Of a DNA stretch of 64,000 bases, positions 51,742-59,044 are shown piece by piece. Source of the stretch: Chryseobacterium paridis (lineage in GTDB: Bacteria > Bacteroidota > Bacteroidia > Flavobacteriales > Weeksellaceae); the NCBI RefSeq assembly GCF_016595215.1, contig NZ_JAENHK010000010.1, positions 2,403,390 through 2,467,389 on the forward strand. Reading direction: 5' to 3'. The stretch's first letter is position 1. Each line of letters starts with the position of its first letter. The notes beneath the pieces were generated by a model. It did no database searches. It was not told the origin of the DNA and was given only the letters and a program-made list of their open reading frames with translations. The translations under genes were made by a program, and so were the position numbers.

Positions 51742-51922
51742 TAATACTCTTAACAACTTAATGAGAATCTTAATGGTCAAAACCTCTATTTTCAATCATT
51801 CACTCCTGAAAATTCTCCATAAAACACTCTCAGGTCATTCAATTCTCTTTTTCTAAAATAAAATAACAGCTTTATTATTTCTTATTTCTCAAAAGAAAAC
51901 TTTTGGATATGGTAGAAAATAA

Positions 51923-51951
51923 AAAAGTACACTTTTAAAAAGTGTACTTTT
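51923..51951 (-). terminator. Terminator after tRNA-His
   Basis: AAAAGTACACTT and AAGTGTACTTTT form a hairpin with a T run on the minus strand, immediately after the tRNA 3' end. Confidence 0.85.
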
Positions 51952-51954
51952 CTT

Positions 51955-52030
<76 letters not shown>

Positions 52031-52065
52031 GTTTTGTGGTTGCAAATATAGGAAAGAATTTTTAA

Positions 52066-52785
52066 TTACAAAACAATTCCGTCAAAATTTTTCAAAGCAA
52101 TTAATCTCTCTGATGTAAAGCCCTCAGCGTAAGCGACTCCCGATAAACGCCCAAGATCCTGAGCTCTATAAGTTAAGCTCTCAAAGAAGTCCTTTGTAGC
52201 AATTGGAGTTACTGGTTCCGTAGAATTAGGGTCATAAAACTGAGTTTTGAATGCCATACAAGCTTCAATCTTTTTATCAAGATGTTCAGAGATATCAATA
52301 ACGAATTCCGGCTGAATATGTTTCCATTGGATATAATGGAAAATTTGCTTTGGTCTCCATACCTCCTGGCTCTCCCCTCCTTCGACTGTTTCTATTTTTC
52401 TAAGCCCTGCTAAAAAGCACGCATCAGAAACTAATTTAGCGCCTTTTGCATGATCTGGATGCCTATCATCAATTGCATTAGCCAAAACGATTTCCGGGCG
52501 GTATTTGCGGATCATTTTTACGATCTTCATCTGGTACTCTTCAGAATTAACCAGAAAGCCATCTTTCATGCCCAGGTTCTCTCTTGCAGAAACCCCTAAA
52601 ATCTTCGCAGAATCTCCTGCTTCAACTTTCCTGGTTTCATCAGTACCTCTTGTTCCTAATTCCCCTTTTGTAAGATCTACAATAACACATTTTTTACCTT
52701 CTGATACCATTTTGGCGATTGTACCGCCACAACCTAGTTCTACATCATCGGGATGTGCTCCAAAAGCAAGTATGTCTGTTTTCAT
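52066..52785 (-). CDS. bshB1: Bacillithiol biosynthesis deacetylase BshB1
   Basis: The 239-residue LmbE/PIG-L family zinc hydrolase has the metal motif GAHPDDVELGCGG (His11, Asp13, Asp14) and HPDH in DDRHPDHAKGAKL. The segment KGELGTRGTDETRKVEAGDSA and the C-terminal FYDPNSTEPVT mark the BshB1 branch. It removes acetyl from GlcNAc-malate in the synthesis of bacillithiol, the low-molecular-weight thiol of many Bacteroidota and Bacillota. bshA and bshC are not in the window. It is followed by tRNA-His on the same strand. Confidence 0.93.
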   Translation of the reverse strand: MKTDILAFGAHPDDVELGCGGTIAKMVSEGKKCVIVDLTKGELGTRGTDETRKVEAGDSAKILGVSARENLGMKDGFLVNSEEYQMKIVKMIRKYRPEIVLANAIDDRHPDHAKGAKLVSDACFLAGLRKIETVEGGESQEVWRPKQIFHYIQWKHIQPEFVIDISEHLDKKIEACMAFKTQFYDPNSTEPVTPIATKDFFESLTYRAQDLGRLSGVAYAEGFTSERLIALKNFDGIVL

Positions 52786-52895
52786 GTGTTCTTTTTATTA
52801 TTGAATTTGTCAGATGGAACGCCCAAAAATCATGCTCATATTTTCGAATTTTCAACTAAGGGCGTTTCACGTTTTCAAAGATAAGGCTTAAAATA

Positions 52896-52928
52896 AAAAC
52901 TTCCCAAACATTACGAATGGGAAGTTTT
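52896..52928 (-). terminator. Terminator after the TPR protein gene
   Basis: AAAACTTCCCA and TGGGAAGTTTT flank a short loop. On the minus strand the hairpin ends in four T, 25 bases past the stop codon. Confidence 0.8.
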
Positions 52929-52952
52929 AATATTTATAATTTAAATTTTAAA

Positions 52953-54584
52953 TTATTTATTGATCTCTCCGTTAAGTTTAACAGCATCCTGATATGTTGG
53001 ATCTAACTGAACAGATTTAGCAACATAATCTTTAGCCTTTGCAAGATCAGAATCTTTGCTCATGTAAGCCACAGCAAAATAAGCATAAGCTAAAGTTTGT
53101 TTGTTAGCCTCCATATCTGCTGGTTTTACAGTACTAATGAATTTCTCATAAGCAATCTTTGCAGCATCATTATTAGCAGCTTGTTGATAAGAATACCCTA
53201 AACTGTAATAAGCAGGTGCCCAGTCAGGAAGAAGAGTACTCATCTTCTGCCATGTAAGGATTGCTCCATTCCAGTTTTTAGCATCCTGATAAGCTGTTGC
53301 TAACTTAAATAATGAATCTGTATCTTGAGCATTAGCAGCTACTTTTTGCTTTAATCCTTCAATCGTAGGGTTAGTAGGTCCAGCATCAGCAGATCCTTGA
53401 GACGCACCTCCACCAGCAATTTTAGCCAGCTCCATATCCCACTTCATTGTTTCGTCTTTAGCAGCTTTAGCGATAGCAATTTTTTGCTGTGCTTCAGTTG
53501 TTAAAGCAGTTTTCTTAGCAGCATCTTTTTCATCTTTCGCTAATCCAGCTGCAATCAGACCCTGTAAACCTTGATCTGCAGGCTGTACTCTTGATTTTTC
53601 TGCTTGAGAAACGAAGCTATCCATATTTTGTTTAGCGTCTGCATATTTCCCTTCAGCGTATAATTGGTAAGCTCTTAATTTGAATTTAATAGGATCTTCA
53701 ATCTTATCAAAAATCTTATCTAAAACCATTTTGGAATTAGTATAATCTTCATTGGTAAAATAAAGCTTAGAAATTTCTAATTGAGTATATGGATCTTCAT
53801 CAGCATATTTCGTATAGTTGATCAAGTCCTGAGTCGCTTTTTCGTTTTGTTGATATTTAATATCATATGCAGCTAACGCTTTATAAGCAGGAGCATATGT
53901 TGCATCTACTCCAACTGCTTTATCAATATTTTCTTTAGCTAACTTCCATTGTTGTGCAGCCATCCATAAAGTACCCATTCTTGTGTAAACAGAAGCTTTA
54001 TTTTTAGCAAGAGGCAAAGCTTTATCGTAAGCTGTCATTGCATCTCCCGGAATTTTCTTCAATCTATAAGCATCTCCAAGCGTATAATAGTAGTTTGCAG
54101 GAACCTCTTTTTTCTGAGCTCTTTCAATCGCTTTATTCAAGAATTGAATTGCTAAGTCTGGTGAGTTATTTTTCTCAAATAAAGTTAAAGCTTCAGCAGC
54201 TCTGAACAATACTTCAGCATCTTTTTCTCTTGAGTCACTTACAATTTTCTGGATTTCAGCTGTAGCAGCTTTATCTCCTTTTCCTAATTTTACAGCCGCC
54301 AAGCCAATCTTATTCAAATAGCTTTTGCTGTCTGCTGCAAGACCTTTATTAAAACTCTCAGTTGCTTTAGCAAAATCAGGTTCACCTTGTCTTAGAAAAG
54401 TATTTCCTAAGTAGAAATAATTTTCAGCAGTAGGTGCTTTAGAGATCATATCAGTGAAGTTAGTTTTTGCCTGAGCAAACTTATCACTATCGATGCTATT
54501 AATACCATCTTGCAATGTTTGTGCAAACGAAAAATTGGCAAAAAATACCACCGCTGCTCCAAAAGCAATCTTTTTTACATTCAT
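52953..54584 (-). CDS. Exported tetratricopeptide-repeat protein
   Basis: I place the start at MNVKKIAFGAAVVFFANFSF, which gives a standard signal peptide ending in FAQ; two earlier Met codons (six residues up) are open. The mature ~520 residues hold about ten TPR-like helix pairs, e.g. AENYFYLGNTFLRQGEPDFAKA, PANYYYTLGDAYRLKKIPGDA, ASVYTRMGTLWMAAQQWKLA and WAPAYYSLGYSYQQAANNDA. TPR proteins act as scaffolds, here in the periplasm. It is the last gene of the group downstream of the PstS-like lipoprotein, 88 bases away, and near the exbBD-tonB genes. The association is often seen in flavobacteria and hints at an envelope role. Confidence 0.88.
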   Translation of the reverse strand: MNVKKIAFGAAVVFFANFSFAQTLQDGINSIDSDKFAQAKTNFTDMISKAPTAENYFYLGNTFLRQGEPDFAKATESFNKGLAADSKSYLNKIGLAAVKLGKGDKAATAEIQKIVSDSREKDAEVLFRAAEALTLFEKNNSPDLAIQFLNKAIERAQKKEVPANYYYTLGDAYRLKKIPGDAMTAYDKALPLAKNKASVYTRMGTLWMAAQQWKLAKENIDKAVGVDATYAPAYKALAAYDIKYQQNEKATQDLINYTKYADEDPYTQLEISKLYFTNEDYTNSKMVLDKIFDKIEDPIKFKLRAYQLYAEGKYADAKQNMDSFVSQAEKSRVQPADQGLQGLIAAGLAKDEKDAAKKTALTTEAQQKIAIAKAAKDETMKWDMELAKIAGGGASQGSADAGPTNPTIEGLKQKVAANAQDTDSLFKLATAYQDAKNWNGAILTWQKMSTLLPDWAPAYYSLGYSYQQAANNDAAKIAYEKFISTVKPADMEANKQTLAYAYFAVAYMSKDSDLAKAKDYVAKSVQLDPTYQDAVKLNGEINK

Positions 54585-54690
54585 AATCATTATATCTTTC
54601 ATTTTATATTTCTAAATCGAGTTAAGACATACACAATTTTCAGACCAAAATAGTGTATTTATTTAGGGTAAACCATCAATTTAATATTTT

Positions 54691-55563
54691 TTAACGCATT
54701 TGCACTTCTCTTTTATAGATATTGTATGGTTGCAAACCTTCTTTTTGAACGATCATTTGCCCTAGTTGAGTACAAGAATATCTAATAAATCCATTGGCAA
54801 TGTTAAAGTTTCCTTCATTTGTTAAAAAATACAAAATTCTTGTAAAAGGATATTTCATTTCTCTTAATCCAGAAATGTCAGGAGTGTACAATTTCCCTTT
54901 ACTTTCAACAGGTAATATTTTAACCATATCTCTTAATTGTATAGAGACTTTATCATAGGGACGACTAAAAGTATTAAGTCCGATTACTCCAATTTTATCG
55001 GGATATTTATTCAATTGCTCTATAATATTTTCACTCCCTGGGATCACAGAAAACTTTAGATCTTTTGGTTGTTTTTTCAGTTTCTGAGCAACATAATTTA
55101 AGTTACTTGAATTCGCGCCGTCAAAAATAAATTGTTTATTCTCCGAAAGCAGACCATTTTGAATTTCATCCATTGATATACTAGTCCTGGAAGAGTTTTT
55201 AGGAACTATGAAAACAACTGCATCAGCAGCAAACCTTGCAGGTAAAAACTTAGATCCTACTTGTTCTTTATAAGCATTAAGTTCATCATTGCTAAGTTCC
55301 CTTGACATGACAGCAACTCTGGCTTTACCTTTCAATAAGTCTAAAAAACCGAGATCTTCTTTTTGGGTAACTACTTTTATATGTGCTTCAGGGTAATTAA
55401 TCATATATCCGTCAGCTAATGCTTCTGTAACACTTTTAAAGGATTCGTCTGTAAGAATGGTAAGATCTCCTTTATAATAAGACGGAGATTTCTCTTCTTT
55501 TTTACAACTTATAGCAATAATACTTAAAACAAAAAGTACTATAACTTTCATACTATTCTTCAT
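54691..55563 (-). CDS. PstS-like substrate-binding lipoprotein
   Basis: The 290-residue protein has a lipobox AISC (Cys20) and a periplasmic-binding fold of the PstS/PBP-like_2 type: DLTILTDESFKSVTEALADGY, ARVAVMSRELSNDELNAYKE, PARFAADAVVFIVPKNSSRT and IGVIGLNTF. PstS proteins bind phosphate for an ABC importer, but no pstCAB genes are adjacent. The usual phosphate contact motif (G-A-G-S/T near the N-terminus) is replaced by LTDESF, so the ligand may differ. Its start overlaps the end of the small membrane protein gene by 11 bases, implying coupled translation. Confidence 0.82.
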   Translation of the reverse strand: MKNSMKVIVLFVLSIIAISCKKEEKSPSYYKGDLTILTDESFKSVTEALADGYMINYPEAHIKVVTQKEDLGFLDLLKGKARVAVMSRELSNDELNAYKEQVGSKFLPARFAADAVVFIVPKNSSRTSISMDEIQNGLLSENKQFIFDGANSSNLNYVAQKLKKQPKDLKFSVIPGSENIIEQLNKYPDKIGVIGLNTFSRPYDKVSIQLRDMVKILPVESKGKLYTPDISGLREMKYPFTRILYFLTNEGNFNIANGFIRYSCTQLGQMIVQKEGLQPYNIYKREVQMR

Positions 55564-55750
55564 TTCCTGAATTTTTTATTCTTGAAACCGCTCTGTAAAT
55601 TCTAAAGATTCCATACAAAATCATAACACCTCCGAGAGGGTACGCTACAGTAGGCTCTAAAATAATAAAGAAGAACTTGTAAAAAATAACTACAATTCCT
55701 AAAACGATATAAAACAATCCTGTAACTAAGGATAACCAATTGAACATCAT
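55553..55750 (-). CDS. Small two-helix membrane protein of unknown function
   Basis: The 65-residue protein consists of two hydrophobic helices (LSLVTGLFYIVLGIVVIFYK and VAYPLGGVMILYGIFRIYRA) and a short charged tail. It is encoded just ahead of, and overlapping by 11 bases, the PstS-like lipoprotein gene. A terminator separates it from tonB upstream, and a -7-like box lies 5-12 bases before its ATG. Similar small proteins occur at this place in flavobacterial tonB loci as far as I recall. No function is assigned. Confidence 0.75.
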   Translation of the reverse strand: MMFNWLSLVTGLFYIVLGIVVIFYKFFFIILEPTVAYPLGGVMILYGIFRIYRAVSRIKNSGNEE

Positions 55751-55754
55751 GCGA

Positions 55755-55762
55755 CAAAAATA
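55755..55762 (-). promoter_or_regulatory. Possible -7 box for the small membrane protein/PstS-like genes
   Basis: The minus strand reads TATTTTTG, only 5 bases before the ATG, so the transcript would be nearly leaderless or the true promoter lies elsewhere. Confidence 0.3.
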
Positions 55763-55773
55763 CCAAAAAAAAT

Positions 55774-55802
55774 AAAAAGAGAAGCATATGCTTCTCTTTT
55801 TT
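55774..55802 (-). terminator. Terminator after tonB
   Basis: A near-perfect palindrome AAAAGAGAAGCAT/ATGCTTCTCTTTT with a T run lies 23 bases beyond the tonB stop. It splits the exbBD-tonB operon from the downstream genes. Confidence 0.9.
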
Positions 55803-55824
55803 AATTATTATTTAAAGATAAATA

Positions 55825-56667
55825 TTATCCTTCAAAATTCATTGTCAATGGTAATCTGAAACGGTAACGTACAGATTGTCCATTAATCTTAGCAGGAGCC
55901 CATTTAGTCTTGATAGATTTAATAGTTCTTACTGCTTCAGCATTAAAGTCTGAACTCTTTCCACTCGCTTTAACGTCTGTAATACTTCCATCTCTTTCAA
56001 CAACGAAAGTTACTTCAGCTTTTACAGTACCTTCATCACCGTTCATTGCAGATCCATCAAAGTTACTAGACACTTTATTTCTAAATGCGTTAATACCTCC
56101 TGGGAATTCCGCAGTTTGCTCTACTTCGGTATAAACCTGAGTATCACTCACCTGAGGCTTAACTTCAGCTGTTGAAGTCTTAGTTCCTGTAGATGGTGGT
56201 GGAGGTGGTGGAGTATAAGCCGGAGCTTTAACCCCCTCCTGATTTTGCAAACCAGTTGTTGTTTCTAATTGCTTAGAAATTGGTGGTGGTGGAGTTTCAA
56301 TCTTTGGAGCCTTTACAGGTTCCGGAACCACGTTTTGAATTACCTCAATTTTTTCCTCTTTTGGAGGTGGAGGTGGTGGAGGTGGTTCTTCTTCTTTTGG
56401 CTGCTCGATAATTTTATCTTCCTGAAGAATTTCAACCAAATCAGCTTTTACTTCTTGCTTTTCTGGTTCAGTAAGTCTCTTAATCGTAAGATAAATAAAA
56501 GGAGACAAAGCCGCAACTAGGAATAATGCTGTTCCAACAATAAAAGATTTTGTCAGAAGTCTTGGATACTGATGTCTCAGATCATAAGCACCATATTCCT
56601 TGTTTCTATTTTCAAATACAATCTCGTCTAAAGTAAGATTCTGACCGTATACATTTTCATCTGCCAT
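55825..56667 (-). CDS. tonB: Energy transducer TonB
   Basis: The 280-residue protein links the inner-membrane proton motor to outer-membrane receptors. The N-terminal cytoplasmic segment (ENRNKEYGAYDLRHQYPRLL) precedes one membrane helix (~35-60). A periplasmic proline-rich spacer (EEEPPPPPPPPKEE and further P runs, ~88-165) follows. The C-terminal TonB domain (~185-280) includes EFPGGINAFRNKVSSNF, VKAEVTFVVERDGSITDVKA and WAPAKINGQSVRYRFRLPL. It is the last gene of exbB-exbD-exbD-tonB, all on the minus strand, ended by a terminator. Confidence 0.95.
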   Translation of the reverse strand: MADENVYGQNLTLDEIVFENRNKEYGAYDLRHQYPRLLTKSFIVGTALFLVAALSPFIYLTIKRLTEPEKQEVKADLVEILQEDKIIEQPKEEEPPPPPPPPKEEKIEVIQNVVPEPVKAPKIETPPPPISKQLETTTGLQNQEGVKAPAYTPPPPPPSTGTKTSTAEVKPQVSDTQVYTEVEQTAEFPGGINAFRNKVSSNFDGSAMNGDEGTVKAEVTFVVERDGSITDVKASGKSSDFNAEAVRTIKSIKTKWAPAKINGQSVRYRFRLPLTMNFEG

Positions 56668-56690
56668 AGATTTTCAATTTTATGGTTAAA

Positions 56691-57263
56691 TTACTTTGTA
56701 GCTGGTGTAGCCGCAGCTCCATTATTTCCAACTTTCTTGTTATACATAGCTGTTTCCCAAGACTTCAAATCGGTAACACCGTATTGTTCGCTTTTTGTAA
56801 TAGCCATTTCATCAAGAATATCAACAAAGTTCTTATATACAGCGTCATCAGTCGGTTTGATAATTACAGTAAATTTAGTTTTATCTGCCGCATTTGCTTT
56901 TGCCTGCTCAATTACTTTTCTAACACCTTCTCTATCAAAAGAAGTCTCCATAAGATTTTGCTCAGTTAAAGATGTGTTATCTTGCTGATGCCAAAAAATC
57001 TTATTGTCTTTACCCAATAATAAGGTAATAGAGTTAGAAAGTTTAATTTCTGTTGGAGGTGGTTTTTTATCTTTTTCTTTCGGTTTTGCCGGAAGACCCA
57101 AATCCATAACGTTCGGTTTACTGAACGTGGTTGTGAACATAAAGAAGGTAATCAATAGAAAACCCAAGTCCACCATCGGAGTCATATCGACTCTGGTACT
57201 CTGCTTCTTGGAACGGACCTTGCCGCCCTTGGCGCCTTTTTCCTGTACTTGTACTTCTGCCAT
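56691..57263 (-). CDS. exbD: ExbD/TolR family proton-motor subunit (second copy)
   Basis: The 190-residue protein has a short basic N-terminus, a single membrane helix with the essential aspartate (DMTPMVDLGFLLITFFMFTT), and a periplasmic domain (~60-185) including FTVIIKPTDDAVYKNFVDIL. It resembles ExbD, which with ExbB uses the proton gradient to energise TonB. It lies 12 bases after the first exbD and 23 bases before tonB. The two ExbD copies are clearly different in sequence, as often in Bacteroidota. Confidence 0.93.
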   Translation of the reverse strand: MAEVQVQEKGAKGGKVRSKKQSTRVDMTPMVDLGFLLITFFMFTTTFSKPNVMDLGLPAKPKEKDKKPPPTEIKLSNSITLLLGKDNKIFWHQQDNTSLTEQNLMETSFDREGVRKVIEQAKANAADKTKFTVIIKPTDDAVYKNFVDILDEMAITKSEQYGVTDLKSWETAMYNKKVGNNGAAATPATK

Positions 57264-57275
57264 TTCTAATTGATA

Positions 57276-57878
57276 TTAAGGTTTACCTTCTTGTGATGTG
57301 ATCAACCAAAATTTAAGAAAATCGATATCTCTTAAACCTTCAAATAGGCTTTTAACTTTAGGGTATTGAGTGCTAACGTCTCCTTTAATCGCTAACTTGT
57401 ATTGAGGATTTACGCTTAAACTCTGTTGTACCCAGTCTACTAACTGCTTATTTGTACTGTCCATAGGAATCCCTGTAGGACTCTTGAAACTCTTCTGCTC
57501 GTCATCTGACAAATCAAGATAGCTTTTAAGTTGGTTCATTGGAACCCCAATCGCTTGTACTTTTTGAAATGCAGCTTTTTCGTTGTTGTCAAAAGTAATA
57601 CCATACTTCTGACCCATTTTATCTAAAAGCTGTAATCTCTCTGATGCATTCTCAACAGGTTGGAAATAAAACTTTCCTTCCGGAGTAGCGTTGATAGTCA
57701 TTAAACTAGCATCAGGAAGTAACTTCTCTGATATTGAAGATGGCGGTTTAATCTGCTCCACGTCAGGTTTTTTAAACTGAGTGGTCAATATAAAGAATGT
57801 AAGTAGTAGGAACGCAACGTCACACATCGCGGTCATATCCGTCACTACTCCATGTCTTTTTGGTTTGACTCTCGCCAT
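57276..57878 (-). CDS. exbD: ExbD/TolR family proton-motor subunit (first copy)
   Basis: The 200-residue protein has the ExbD membrane helix with the conserved aspartate (DMTAMCDVAFLLLTFFILTT) and a periplasmic domain ending YKLAIKGDVSTQYPKVKSLF and a helix. It contains a ~50-residue insertion between the helix and the conserved domain. With ExbB and the second ExbD it would form the TonB motor. It lies 62 bases after exbB. Confidence 0.92.
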   Translation of the reverse strand: MARVKPKRHGVVTDMTAMCDVAFLLLTFFILTTQFKKPDVEQIKPPSSISEKLLPDASLMTINATPEGKFYFQPVENASERLQLLDKMGQKYGITFDNNEKAAFQKVQAIGVPMNQLKSYLDLSDDEQKSFKSPTGIPMDSTNKQLVDWVQQSLSVNPQYKLAIKGDVSTQYPKVKSLFEGLRDIDFLKFWLITSQEGKP

Positions 57879-57940
57879 TATTTTTATTATTTTTAATTAA
57901 ACTTCTTTTATTGCTAATGCAAATTTCTTGCTAAAAATTC

Positions 57941-58804
57941 TTAGTTGAATTCAGCGAAAGATTGTTGGATACTCATAGCGATCTCATCGATCTTGTAAGT
58001 TAATCCATCAATTTTAGAAGTAAAGAAGTTATAAAGGATAATAGCGATAGCTGAAGTACCAATACCTAAAGCTGTGTTGATCAATGCTTCAGAGATACCT
58101 GTAGAAAGTGCAGCAGCATCTGGAGTACCACCACCTGAACCTAATGCGAAGAATGCTTTGATCATCCCGATTACAGTTCCTAAAAGTGCTACTAACGTTG
58201 CAACTGTACCTAAAGTAGAAAGAATCATCATGTTCTTTTCTAACATTGGCATTTCAAGAGTTGTAGCCTCTTCAATAGCTTTGTTAAGAGCTACCATTTT
58301 TTGCTCTTTGTTTAAAGTCGTATCATGAGATAAAGCTTTGTAAGTCGTAAGACCTTCCTTCACTACATTACCTACAGATCCTTGTTGTCTGTCGCACTCT
58401 TCTAAAGCTTCATCAATTTTGTTTTGATTTAATAAACTTCTTACTTGAACTACGAAGCTATCTAAATTTCCTTTTCCAGCTGCTTTTCCAAGAACGAAAT
58501 ATCTTTCAAAAGAGAAAACGATTACAGTGATCATGAAAGTAATCAAGATTGGTACGATAACCCCTCCTTTGTAGATAATACCTAAAAACGACTCTGGGTG
58601 AATGTCTTTTCCTTCAACACTTGAAAAAGCTACAGAACCACTACCTAGTTTATCTGCATCTTTGAAGTTACCAGGACTCCCTAGCACGAATAAATAAATA
58701 CAAACTCCTATAACGAATAAAATAGGAATAATAATAGCCGGGTTTAAACCTCCTGCTTTTCTAGCAATTACTTGCTCATCATTTTTTGAAACATTCATTT
58801 CCAT
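57941..58804 (-). CDS. exbB: ExbB/TolQ/MotA family proton channel
   Basis: The 287-residue protein has three membrane helices: IIIPILFVIGVCIYLFVLG (~25-45), GGVIVPILITFMITVIVFSFERY (~88-112), and the conserved pair STLGTVATLVALLGTVIGMIKAF with LINTALGIGTSAIAIILYNF (~195-270). It forms the ring around ExbD. An N-terminal extension of about 40 residues relative to E. coli ExbB is usual in this phylum. It is the first gene of the operon; a minus-strand TAATTTTG box at 58855-58862 could be its promoter. Confidence 0.94.
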   Translation of the reverse strand: MEMNVSKNDEQVIARKAGGLNPAIIIPILFVIGVCIYLFVLGSPGNFKDADKLGSGSVAFSSVEGKDIHPESFLGIIYKGGVIVPILITFMITVIVFSFERYFVLGKAAGKGNLDSFVVQVRSLLNQNKIDEALEECDRQQGSVGNVVKEGLTTYKALSHDTTLNKEQKMVALNKAIEEATTLEMPMLEKNMMILSTLGTVATLVALLGTVIGMIKAFFALGSGGGTPDAAALSTGISEALINTALGIGTSAIAIILYNFFTSKIDGLTYKIDEIAMSIQQSFAEFN

Positions 58805-59044
58805 ATTTAACTAAATTATATTGTTTTAAAATTTTACAGGTTGTAAATTAAAGGCAAAATTAATTAAAATACAAGAGTCTTAAATAAACATTTTGCATTT
58901 TTTTGATAATGAAATATTATTACGATTTCGATATTTCAATTATTCTCTTTTTTTTTAATGATATTTCTCAGTATTTAAAAATACTTTAAAAATTTCAAAA
59001 AATTAGGCCATCATTTTTTTTAATTTGCCAATGTTAATTTTTTT

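Larger units (their letters stand above)
51385..51922. other. Intergenic region with terminator and a duplicated repeat element
   Basis: After the PUR gene terminator (51406-51432) this stretch holds two copies of a flavobacterial-type repeat (51566-51590 and 51717-51741) and AT-rich filler. A 27-codon open stretch before the first repeat (ending AVNDNGGSFF) might be decayed coding sequence. No convincing gene is present. Confidence 0.6.

Noticed and set aside
51556-51744. Open frame of 62 codons across the repeat element
   Set aside because: It is built from the intergenic repeats and filler, with no protein-like signature.
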